This document shows positions 1 to 4,801 of a DNA stretch of 6,218 nt, one piece after another. Source of the DNA: Candidatus Roizmanbacteria bacterium (GTDB lineage Bacteria; Patescibacteriota; Microgenomatia; GCA-001788215; 2-01-FULL-40-14); contig JACQMD010000020.1 in NCBI GenBank assembly GCA_016203755.1, positions 1 through 6,218 on the forward strand. Reading direction: 5' to 3'. Each line of letters starts with the position of its first letter. Positions within the stretch are counted from its first letter, which is position 1. The position numbers and the translations under genes were made by a program. A model generated the notes under the pieces. The model saw nothing but the letters and a program-made list of their open reading frames with translations, was not told the DNA's origin and made no database searches.

Positions 1-221
1 AAATGAATTCGATCGCCAAAGCCAGTCACTGCTGCCAATACACACCCTCGACCAAGTAATCGGGCTTGCTCTTCAAGAATCAGCTCATTCACCCTTGGGT
101 CTTTTCCCAGAGTAAATCCGTGAACATCAAACGCTATCGCATAAGGATCAAGAGGCAATTGCGCCAAACGCTCCTGATTGAGAGACCTGAGAACATCTAC
201 AGTTAACAGTGCATCTTTCAT
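1..221 (-). CDS. N-terminal part of a possible HAD-like protein (cut by window edge)
   Basis: This reading frame runs without a stop from an ATG at 221 off the left edge, giving 73 codons (MKDALLTVDVLRSLNQ...). Residues 28-38 read YAIAFDVHGFT and about 25 residues later comes VLAAVTGFGDR. The spacing and hydrophobic strands resemble motif I (DxDGT) and motif II (the T/S before GR) of HAD-superfamily phosphatases of the Cof/sucrose-phosphatase kind. The match is imperfect: the second Asp is His34 and one extra residue (Phe36) sits between Gly and Thr, so it may be a divergent or inactive member, or another Rossmann-like protein. The start is supported by an extended -10 box ending 12 bases upstream. 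No Shine-Dalgarno is present. It has the same direction as the tRNA-Gly unit but its own promoter. Coding status is fairly certain; the HAD assignment is a weak inference from motifs. Confidence 0.55.
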   Translation of the reverse strand, partial: MKDALLTVDVLRSLNQERLAQLPLDPYAIAFDVHGFTLGKDPRVNELILEEQARLLGRGCVLAAVTGFGDRIH

Positions 222-233
222 ATTGAGGTCGGT

Positions 234-242
234 AGTATAGCA
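234..242 (-). promoter_or_regulatory. Extended -10 promoter for the left-edge gene
   Basis: On the minus strand the sequence reads TGCTATACT, an extended -10 (TGn plus TATACT, 5 of 6 to consensus). No good -35 is visible 16-18 bases upstream. A start 7 bases past the hexamer would lie at about 227, leaving a leader of only about 6 bases before the ATG at 221. Confidence 0.6.
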
Positions 243-330
243 TAAAACGACGAAAATACATGGTTAAGCTCATTGTTGGAAAAAGTTCAAACGTCGTACA
301 GCGGGAAGTGTTGTCATCCCCATGCTAATG

Positions 331-404
331 TGGAGCGGGTGAGGAGAATCGAACTCCCGTACCGAGTTTGGAAAACTCGTATTCTACCATTGAATTACAC
401 CCGC
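331..404 (-). tRNA. tRNA-Gly(TCC), CCA encoded
   Basis: The minus strand folds as a complete cloverleaf. The acceptor is GCGGGTG/CACCCGC, the D-stem ATTC/GAAT, the anticodon stem CGAGT/ACTCG with loop TTTCCAA (anticodon TCC at 372-370, reading GGA), the variable loop GTAC, and the T-arm GGGAG-TTCGATT-CTCCT. The discriminator is U (334), usual for bacterial tRNA-Gly, and CCA is encoded at 333-331. Its 5' end lies only 4 bases after the stop codon of the VOC-fold gene, so it is probably released from that transcript by RNase P. No convincing separate promoter or terminator is seen. Confidence 0.97.
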
Positions 405-408
405 GCGC

Positions 409-780
409 TTATTTATCTCCAATCAACTGAATTATATTACCGTCCAGATCTTTAAACGTTGCAAAATATTTGTCAAATGTTGGCGCTTTAAACGGCTTTG
501 CGATAAACACCACTCCACGTTTCACTAATTTCTCGTAGACATCCGAAGCTGATTGTACCGTAAAGTTAACCATGATCCTATACGGATCTTTACTTTTTCC
601 AGTAACTTTTGAATGCTTGCCGATCCATAGATACGACGTGCCAACTGCCAAACCAACGCCTGAATCTTGCGGATGAGTGATTTCCTCAATTGTTTTGAGT
701 CCAAGCTTTTCCCGGTACCAACTGGCAAGTTTTCGATAATCGCCGGACCAAATAAGTACTGCTGATATGTTTTTGTACAT
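409..780 (-). CDS. VOC (glyoxalase/bleomycin-resistance fold) family protein
   Basis: This 123-residue protein has the length and pattern of a single vicinal-oxygen-chelate domain with two beta-alpha-beta-beta-beta modules. Residues 5-28 (ISAVLIWSGDYRKLASWYREKLGL) match the first strand and helix of the family. Residues 77-121 match the second module, with helix SASDVYEKLVKRGV and the signature FKDLDGNIIQLIG. The usual metal-binding Glu of the DPDGNxxEL signature is Gln118, and no clear His ligand is seen in the first strand, so it may bind metal atypically or not at all. Members include glyoxalases, dioxygenases and drug-binding proteins; the substrate cannot be told here. It lies 58 bases downstream of the flavin reductase gene on the same strand and 4 bases upstream of tRNA-Gly. 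An extended -10 gives it its own promoter, but no Shine-Dalgarno is visible. Confidence 0.88.
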   Translation of the reverse strand: MYKNISAVLIWSGDYRKLASWYREKLGLKTIEEITHPQDSGVGLAVGTSYLWIGKHSKVTGKSKDPYRIMVNFTVQSASDVYEKLVKRGVVFIAKPFKAPTFDKYFATFKDLDGNIIQLIGDK

Positions 781-810
781 ATAAGAAATTAGGCTTGTTT
801 TACGGTTTGT

Positions 811-819
811 AGTATATCA
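811..819 (-). promoter_or_regulatory. Extended -10 promoter for the VOC gene and tRNA-Gly
   Basis: The minus strand reads TGATATACT in the 58-base gap between the flavin reductase stop and the VOC start. There is no recognisable -35. The predicted start at about 804 gives a leader of about 24 bases with no purine-rich Shine-Dalgarno. The same promoter would also supply tRNA-Gly. Confidence 0.5.
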
Positions 820-838
820 CAACGGGAAGATTTCCTGG

Positions 839-1402
839 TTATTTTTTGTATTTTTCGTGCAGTTTTCGTATACGGGTAAGTACAGCTTCTCCAGGTTTGG
901 AGAGCCGCTCACCTTTGCTCCAATATTTCCCCTGATTGTAGACAACGGGCTCTGCATCAATCTCCCGAAGGGAGATTATTTCTCCGATGAGAAGCGGATG
1001 ATCACCAATATCGATGGTTTGAACAAGCTGACATTCGGCGTTCATGCAAGCACCCTCTACCATCAGCGCATCAATATGTTTGGCCGGGGAGAAATGGAAC
1101 CCCAATTCCTCCAGCATTTTTATCTTGTCAACGTCTTTTCCCGATCGATTACCCGCAACCGAAGATAGTATTATCTGATCAACCGATGCAATGCTGACGC
1201 CGAATTCTTTGCTCTGAATAATGTTTTGAAATGTTGCCTTGTGATTTCTGATGGCAAGAGCAATAAGTGCCGGATCGTAGGATATCTGATGTGTCCATTC
1301 ACACGCCATGATGTTATGTCCAAACGGACCGTTTGATGTGATGAGCCCGACATTGGTAAGGAAAGATCTGATATTGGTATCTGATGTAATATTCACTGTC
1401 AT
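839..1402 (-). CDS. Flavin reductase-like (FMN-binding split-barrel) protein
   Basis: This 187-residue protein matches the flavin reductase/DIM6-NTAB family, cytoplasmic FMN-binding split barrels that include NAD(P)H:flavin oxidoreductases. Visible family features are VGLITSNGPFGHNIMACEW (residues 18-36, the FMN phosphate-contacting region), SYDPALIALAI (41-51), TFQNIIQSKEFGVSIAS (57-73), the loop AGNRSGKDVDKIK (83-95) and the late GDHPLLIGEI (133-142) with its conserved His. Length is normal. The start at 1402 is favoured because the conserved domain begins near residue 11 and the next Met is residue 32, inside the flavin site. That start lies only 3 bases after the CCA end of tRNA-Pro on the same strand, so the gene has no room for a Shine-Dalgarno and depends on the tRNA transcript. 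A GTG at codon 3 is the only other near start. The electron acceptor is unknown. Confidence 0.9.
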   Translation of the reverse strand: MTVNITSDTNIRSFLTNVGLITSNGPFGHNIMACEWTHQISYDPALIALAIRNHKATFQNIIQSKEFGVSIASVDQIILSSVAGNRSGKDVDKIKMLEELGFHFSPAKHIDALMVEGACMNAECQLVQTIDIGDHPLLIGEIISLREIDAEPVVYNQGKYWSKGERLSKPGEAVLTRIRKLHEKYKK

Positions 1403-1405
1403 TGT

Positions 1406-1482
1406 TGGTCGGGGAGACAGGACTTGAACCTGCGACCTCCCGCTCCCAAAGCGGGCGCGCTAGCCAACTGCGCCACTCCCCG
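1406..1482 (-). tRNA. tRNA-Pro(TGG), CCA encoded
   Basis: The minus strand gives a full cloverleaf: acceptor CGGGGAG/CTCCCCG, D-stem GCGC/GCGC, anticodon stem CCCGC/GCGGG with loop TTTGGGA (anticodon TGG at 1448-1446), variable loop AGGTC, T-arm GCAGG-TTCAAGT-CCTGT, discriminator A (1409) and encoded CCA (1408-1406). TGG can read most or all Pro codons if modified. The start codon of the flavin reductase gene follows after the trinucleotide ACA. A damaged copy of its 5' part lies just upstream. Confidence 0.98.
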
Positions 1483-1509
1483 TTATATAATCAACAACAA
1501 TATGTATAT

Positions 1510-1565
1510 GCGCTAGCCCCAGCCAAAGGCTAGTCGGCCTCTGGCCGAAACTGCGCCACTCCCCG
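1510..1565 (-). pseudogene. Broken 5' copy of tRNA-Pro with a 30-base insert
   Basis: On the minus strand, 1565-1549 repeats the first 17 bases of tRNA-Pro exactly (CGGGGAGTGGCGCAGTT), and 1518-1510 repeats its next 9 bases exactly (GGCTAGCGC). In the intact gene these blocks are adjacent; here 30 bases separate them. The insert falls in the D-loop. Nothing matching the anticodon arm, T-arm or 3' acceptor follows, so no functional tRNA can fold. The copy is 27 bases upstream of the intact gene and probably on the same transcript. It is best read as a truncated duplication later interrupted by a small palindromic insert, or as a retained RNA structure. Confidence 0.85.
1513..1548. repeat. Two abutting hairpins within the broken tRNA-Pro copy
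   Basis: Bases 1513-1518 (CTAGCC) pair with 1528-1533 (GGCTAG). Directly after, 1534-1539 (TCGGCC) pairs perfectly with 1543-1548 (GGCCGA) around a 3-base loop. A shorter AGCC-AAA-GGCT stem (1521-1531) competes with the first. The 30 inserted bases (1519-1548) supply the whole second hairpin and one arm of the first. Such GC-rich tandem stems resemble small REP-like palindromic elements, but no second copy is in the window. Confidence 0.7.
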
Positions 1566-1597
1566 TAGAATATATACTCAGTTGCGCTCTTTCCATT

Positions 1598-1606
1598 ATT
1601 GTAACA
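1598..1606 (-). promoter_or_regulatory. Extended -10 promoter for the tRNA-Pro unit
   Basis: The minus strand reads TGTTACAAT, an extended -10, 33 bases before the broken tRNA copy. No clear -35 is seen. A second AT-rich box (TATATT, 1574-1569) lies right before the broken copy and would start transcription at its first bases; TATATAA just before the intact tRNA (about 1483-1490) is a third candidate. Which one is used cannot be told from sequence. Confidence 0.4.
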
Positions 1607-1633
1607 CACAGGAGCGCTTTTTGTGCCATAACC

Positions 1634-1671
1634 CAAGAATCCCTCCGCTATTTTTTTACGGGGGATTCTTG
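1634..1671. terminator. Strong hairpin after the DUF5679 gene, terminator-like but without a U-tract
   Basis: CAAGAATCCC (1634-1643) pairs perfectly with GGGATTCTTG (1662-1671). The stem continues with CCG/CGG (1645-1647 with 1659-1661) past one bulged T, closing an 11-base loop that contains seven T on the plus strand. It lies 28 bases beyond the DUF5679 stop and before the tRNA-Pro promoter, where a terminator would be expected. Neither strand has a T-run after the stem, so it is not a canonical intrinsic terminator; it may act as an RNA 3'-end stabiliser. Confidence 0.5.
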
Positions 1672-1699
1672 AATCATATGAGATGTTCATTGAAGTACA

Positions 1700-1843
1700 T
1701 TAACTTTTACCAATCTTGAACATCGCAGTTCCACAAACTGGACATTTTCCTTTCATAGCAGGCTTACCATTTTTCATGGTAATATGTTGTGGATTTGCAT
1801 CCTCTCGCTTTTCGCGACATTTTACGCAGTACATTGTTGCCAT
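1700..1843 (-). CDS. DUF5679-type small zinc-ribbon protein (47 aa)
   Basis: The short frame encodes MATMYCVKCREKREDANPQH and so on, ending in GTAMFKIGKS. Two CxxC pairs (Cys6/Cys9 and Cys34/Cys37) are spaced as in a zinc ribbon. Between them the segment ITMKNGKPAMKGKCPVCGT has the typical look of the DUF5679 family, very common in Patescibacteria and of unknown function. Codon-by-codon reading gives an intact frame ending in TAA. The first ATG is chosen because AGGGGGTGAG lies 7 bases upstream of it, one of only two strong Shine-Dalgarno sequences in the window. The gene begins 27 bases after the stop of the MPKKTKK gene on the same strand, with a candidate extended -10 inside that gene's 3' end. 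It is probably a cytoplasmic protein; a nucleic-acid-binding role is only a guess from the fold. Confidence 0.9.
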   Translation of the reverse strand: MATMYCVKCREKREDANPQHITMKNGKPAMKGKCPVCGTAMFKIGKS

Positions 1844-1870
1844 ATCGTACTCACCCCCTTTGCTTCTTAA

Positions 1871-2152
1871 TTATGATTTAGTCACCAAATATAGCACGAA
1901 CTCAAGCGTGACTGCAAGTAGGGAAAGCACAAATGTTTTGATGAGGTCTCTACGAACATGTTGCAGGGAATAACCCGAAAAAGCAGTTTTCGGAGTGATG
2001 ATTTGCGGTTTCACTTCTGATTTCACTTCTGATTTTTCACGAATAGATACTCGTGGGCGGGAAGAAACGACTGGCGGCTGAATATTCCCGAGTGTGAGAA
2101 GTTTCCGTCTGTACTCTGCGATGATCTTGCGCTTTTTCGTTTTTTTAGGCAT
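1871..2152 (-). CDS. Small Lys/Arg-rich protein with one C-terminal membrane span (93 aa)
   Basis: The protein begins MPKKTKKRKIIAEYRRKLLT, highly basic, followed by a Pro/Ser/Val-rich linker (about 22-58) and one hydrophobic segment near residues 70-90 (LIKTFVLSLLAVTLEFVLYLV). With Arg/Lys before the span and a short tail after it, it looks like a tail-anchored or single-span protein with a cytoplasmic basic N-terminus. Proteins starting like this are frequent in Microgenomates genomes but have no known function. An ATG 7 codons upstream (2173) is in frame, but it lies upstream of the predicted transcription start, just past the -10 hexamer's far edge; the ATG at 2152 follows AAGGG by 7 bases and is preferred. 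A 12-base tandem repeat encodes SEVKSEVK (residues 41-48). The gene shares a divergent promoter region with the DUF4446 gene. Confidence 0.8.
   Translation of the reverse strand: MPKKTKKRKIIAEYRRKLLTLGNIQPPVVSSRPRVSIREKSEVKSEVKPQIITPKTAFSGYSLQHVRRDLIKTFVLSLLAVTLEFVLYLVTKS
1888..1896 (-). promoter_or_regulatory. Possible extended -10 promoter for the DUF5679 gene
   Basis: TGCTATATT on the minus strand lies within the last codons of the upstream MPKKTKK gene. TTGCAG stands 18 bases upstream as a poor -35. The predicted start near 1881 leaves about 38 bases of leader including the Shine-Dalgarno. Read-through from the upstream gene is an alternative. Confidence 0.4.
2009..2032. repeat. 12-base tandem duplication inside the MPKKTKK gene
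   Basis: TTTCACTTCTGA occurs twice in direct succession (2009-2020 and 2021-2032). It is in frame and yields SEVKSEVK in the linker of the small membrane protein, so copy-number changes would alter linker length by four residues without a frameshift. Confidence 0.8.
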
Positions 2153-2163
2153 ACAATTTCCCT

Positions 2164-2192
2164 TATATACCATATTGACTCATGCTTGTAAA
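2164..2192 (-). promoter_or_regulatory. Sigma70-type promoter for the MPKKTKK gene
   Basis: On the minus strand TTTACA (2192-2187) is followed after 17 bases by TATATA (2169-2164), preceded by TGG as an extended -10. The predicted start near 2157 leaves a 5-base leader before the ATG at 2152. It overlaps the plus-strand promoter of the DUF4446 gene. Confidence 0.6.
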
Positions 2193-2203
2193 GCAGGTAC
2201 AAT
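2175..2203 (+). promoter_or_regulatory. Near-consensus sigma70-type promoter for the DUF4446-DUF3048 operon
   Basis: TTGACT (2175-2180, 5 of 6), a 17-base spacer and TACAAT (2198-2203, 5 of 6) make the best promoter in the window. The expected start falls at about 2210, on the ATGATG that begins the coding sequence (2209-2214), which predicts a leaderless mRNA. Confidence 0.8.
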
Positions 2204-2208
2204 AAACT

Positions 2209-2682
2209 ATGATGAATGGTGGCGATCCCACAAGTGTTATTTTTTTTATTTTGATCGCATTGTGGTTAGCCAGTCTTTCATTTTTTTTATTCAAAACGAA
2301 AGCTCACTACGACAAGCTCATTAAACGAACAGACAAAAAAGGATTACAAGAATTATTTGATCAACTCGTTGATGATCTTGCGTCCACCAAAGAAAAAGTG
2401 GGCAATTTACTGACACGGGTTAAAGAGCAGGAAGAAAAAGGTAATACAACCATCCAAAAAATTGGGCTGGTACGATTTAATCCGTTTGCCGATACAGGAG
2501 GAGAACAAAGTTTTATCATCGGACTGTTTGATAACAAAGAAAACGGTCTGTTACTTACTTCCTTATCGGGACGAAGTGGCACACGATGGTATGCCAAACA
2601 AGTAAAACGAGGAAAAGGTCTGGATTTTGACCTTTCCAAAGAGGAAGAAGAAGTGATCAAAAAAGCAAAGGCATTCACATGA
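2209..2682 (+). CDS. DUF4446 family membrane protein
   Basis: This 157-residue protein has an N-terminal membrane span (about 9-28, VIFFILIALWLASLSFFLF), a charged helical region likely to form a coiled coil (about 33-80), and a conserved core at 86-155: IGLVRFNPFADTGGEQSF, then GLFDNKENGLLLTSLSGR, WYAK and an acidic helix DLSKEEEEVIKKA. This is the pattern of DUF4446, found in Firmicutes and Patescibacteria with unknown function. The start could be the first or second ATG (2209 or 2212); a strong promoter ends 5 bases upstream, so either gives a leaderless message. No usable Shine-Dalgarno is present. The stop overlaps the start of the DUF3048 gene (ATGA), which suggests translational coupling. 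Two runs of eight T (2240-2247 and 2281-2288) lie in the membrane-span codons. Confidence 0.9.
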   Translation: MMNGGDPTSVIFFILIALWLASLSFFLFKTKAHYDKLIKRTDKKGLQELFDQLVDDLASTKEKVGNLLTRVKEQEEKGNTTIQKIGLVRFNPFADTGGEQSFIIGLFDNKENGLLLTSLSGRSGTRWYAKQVKRGKGLDFDLSKEEEEVIKKAKAFT

Positions 2683-3842
2683 AATCAAAACTGTCCTTCA
2701 TTATCGGAATGCTCGTTGTGTATATCTTCAGTAGTGGTGTTTCATATGTCATTTTCAAAAACACCGCTCCAAAAACCGCTTCTGTCATAATCCCCGAAGA
2801 GCAAGAGGTTAATCCCGGTGAAGGGTTTAAACTCGATCAAACGCTTCCCAAAACTGAGGCGTGTCCGCTCAACGGGAGACTCTATACAAAACCTGAAAAA
2901 GCCATCTGGGACAATCGTCGTCCGTTGGGCGTGATGCTTGAAAACCACACAGAAGCGCGTCCTCACTCCGGTCTCTCCAAAGCAGATGTTGTGTATGAAG
3001 CAGTGGCAGAAGGAGGGATTACCCGGTTCCTCGCACTATTTTATTGTGGTATTGGAGAAAATACGGAGTTTGCTCCTGTCCGCTCTGCCCGAACCTATTA
3101 TTTAGATTGGGTATCTGAGTATGACGGGCTTTACAATCACGTCGGCGGAGCAGGTATTTGTAGCGACGTTACGGTAAATGAACGTGCCAAGGCGCTTTGC
3201 CAAATTGGCAAATACGGGATTAAAGACATGGACCAGTTTGGCATCTCTTTTCCCACGTGTTATCGCAATCCCGACCGGCTTGACCACCCCGTTGCTACCG
3301 AACATCAGATGGTTTGCCAATCAGACAAACTCTACGAGATTGCTAAAGAGCGGGGATGGACGAATGTCGATGAGGATGGTGTAGCGTGGGATAAATCATT
3401 TACCTCCTGGAAATTTAAACAGGAAGCAAAAGCTCCCGAACGGGGAACTACCGCAACGATAAGTATGTACTGGTGGAAAGGCTATAGCGATTATGAAGTC
3501 ACGTGGGAATTTGATACTACCACCAATCTATATAAACGTCTCAACGGCGGCAAACCGCACGTGGAGCTTGAAACAGGCCAGCAGCTCACCGCAAGTAATG
3601 TCGTAGTACAATTTGTCAAAGAAACCGGACCGGTGGATGAACATAAACATATGCTCTATCAAACCATTGGCAGTGGCGATGCACTCATCTTTATGGACGG
3701 TAATGTGATAGAAGGCACCTGGACGAAGAAAAGTCGCGTCTCACGAACACTGTTTTATGATGAAAAAAGGAAAGAAGTGACGTTTAATCCCGGCGTCATC
3801 TGGATTGAGGCTATCCCCGCAGGCAATGACGTGACGTACTAA
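2679..3842 (+). CDS. DUF3048 family protein (YerB-like), membrane anchored
   Basis: This 387-residue protein begins with a membrane span (about 5-26) and a Pro/Glu-rich linker, then the N-terminal DUF3048 domain at about 78-230. Its hallmark stretches are RRPLGVMLENHTEARPHSGL (81-100), ADVVYEAVAEGGITRFLALF (102-121), APVRSARTYYLDW (132-144) and YNHVGG. The C-terminal DUF3048 domain follows at about 265-385, with VTWEFDTTTNLYKRLNGGKPHVE and QLTASNVVVQ. Bacillus YerB, of the same family, is a lipoprotein; here no lipobox Cys follows the hydrophobic segment, so it is probably an uncleaved, externally facing protein. Six Cys (62, 123, 161, 174, 194, 213) all lie in the predicted outside part and could form disulfides. 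It starts in a 4-base overlap with the DUF4446 gene, with a weak AAAGG 7-8 bases upstream. Its TAA overlaps the stop of the converging gene. A cell-envelope role is inferred only from topology. Confidence 0.93.
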   Translation: MKSKLSFIIGMLVVYIFSSGVSYVIFKNTAPKTASVIIPEEQEVNPGEGFKLDQTLPKTEACPLNGRLYTKPEKAIWDNRRPLGVMLENHTEARPHSGLSKADVVYEAVAEGGITRFLALFYCGIGENTEFAPVRSARTYYLDWVSEYDGLYNHVGGAGICSDVTVNERAKALCQIGKYGIKDMDQFGISFPTCYRNPDRLDHPVATEHQMVCQSDKLYEIAKERGWTNVDEDGVAWDKSFTSWKFKQEAKAPERGTTATISMYWWKGYSDYEVTWEFDTTTNLYKRLNGGKPHVELETGQQLTASNVVVQFVKETGPVDEHKHMLYQTIGSGDALIFMDGNVIEGTWTKKSRVSRTLFYDEKRKEVTFNPGVIWIEAIPAGNDVTY

Positions 3843-4789
3843 AACGCTTCGTGTGCCTCATGAACAGTTTTCGCAATCGCTCCCACTTCACGAGCCAACA
3901 GGTACCATTGTGCTGCTCGTCCAATAACCGGTATATCTTTTGCAGTTATCCCGGCGATTAAATTACTCATCGTTTGATCGCTCTCTTTTTGTGAGTACAC
4001 GGTTTTATTTCCCATAATCAAATCTTTTTTGCCCCGCGCATAATTTTTAATAAGTCCGGAATCGCCGGCAAATTGTGCAAAATCTGAATCCATAAGTTGC
4101 CAGGCAAAGCGCTCACCGACTGTTTGAACCAATGCATCAACGATCCCGTTTCGATCTATTGGTTCTCCTTTATTATTTTCGCCACTCCGTAACAAAATCG
4201 ATGCACGGTGCATAGTAGTAATACCACTTGTTATGACCATACCCAACAAACATTTTTTCCAAACTTCTTCATACGGATACGCAAGACAAAGGGTAAAAAG
4301 TCCCATACGCACAGCTCGCGAACCGACATCAAATTTTGGCACCTCAATACCATTTTGATCAGCCAGCATTCGCATCTCAGCAGGAGCCAGTACCAGTGGA
4401 CGCGCAAGTTCCGCCAGAAAATGTACATCTTGCCAGTTTTGTTTTTGGCCATGTATGCTCATACCGGTCAATAAACACACCTCTGTAGAACGATCAAGTA
4501 GAGAGTCTAAATAGGCGCCAAATTGTGATTCTTTTCCTTCTCTTCTGGCAAGCCAGCCATCCCACACATCGCATCCAAGAGACGATGTCAATAAAAATCT
4601 GCCAAAATTAAATCTTCCTTGTGCAATACAATATCCTGCCAGTGCTCCGGTAATACCACCGAGTGTCGTTATGTCATTTGGATCGATATCGGCGCGTACG
4701 ACAAATGGGTAGACTGTTTCTGCAGCATAATTCCACGTGTTGCGTAGAAATAAATCAGTCTCGCGTAACAGTTTCTCGTAACGCTCCAT
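3839..4789 (-). CDS. CDP-alcohol phosphatidyltransferase family protein with a C-terminal extension
   Basis: Residues 74-99 carry the complete family signature D-x2-D-G-x2-A-R-x8-G-x3-D-x3-D (Asp74, Asp77, Gly78, Ala81, Arg82, Gly91, Asp95, Asp99), whose Asp residues bind the divalent metals and CDP. PNDIT (37-41) upstream is also typical. Such integral membrane enzymes move a phosphatidyl or related group from a CDP-linked donor to an alcohol, as in phosphatidylglycerophosphate or phosphatidylinositol-phosphate synthesis; the acceptor cannot be assigned. At 316 residues it is well above the usual ~180-220; the region after about residue 200 has no motif I recognise, and its membrane spans look weakly hydrophobic. 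The ATG at 4789 follows a perfect TATAAT by 11 bases, giving a leader of about 6 bases without Shine-Dalgarno. Its TAG overlaps the stop of the converging DUF3048 gene. Confidence 0.88.
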   Translation of the reverse strand: MERYEKLLRETDLFLRNTWNYAAETVYPFVVRADIDPNDITTLGGITGALAGYCIAQGRFNFGRFLLTSSLGCDVWDGWLARREGKESQFGAYLDSLLDRSTEVCLLTGMSIHGQKQNWQDVHFLAELARPLVLAPAEMRMLADQNGIEVPKFDVGSRAVRMGLFTLCLAYPYEEVWKKCLLGMVITSGITTMHRASILLRSGENNKGEPIDRNGIVDALVQTVGERFAWQLMDSDFAQFAGDSGLIKNYARGKKDLIMGNKTVYSQKESDQTMSNLIAGITAKDIPVIGRAAQWYLLAREVGAIAKTVHEAHEAF

Positions 4790-4801
4790 AAGAAAAGAGT
4801 G

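Noticed and set aside
311..330. Small GGGA/TCCC hairpin after tRNA-Gly as a terminator
   Set aside because: Only four pairs, and no T-run directly after the stem on the minus strand.
273..455. Plus-strand open frame of 60 codons
   Set aside because: It crosses tRNA-Gly on the opposite strand and the end of the VOC gene, and its translation has no family pattern.
857..1168. Plus-strand open frame of 103 codons
   Set aside because: It lies wholly opposite the well-supported flavin reductase gene.
1460..1690. Minus-strand open frame of 76 codons
   Set aside because: It runs across the broken tRNA copy and into the intact tRNA-Pro and has no recognisable protein pattern; most of it reads RNA gene sequence and a hairpin.
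2153..2173. Upstream in-frame start (MVYKGNC) for the MPKKTKK gene
   Set aside because: The ATG at 2173 lies inside the promoter, upstream of the predicted transcript start, and lacks a Shine-Dalgarno; MPKKTKK is the typical beginning of such proteins.
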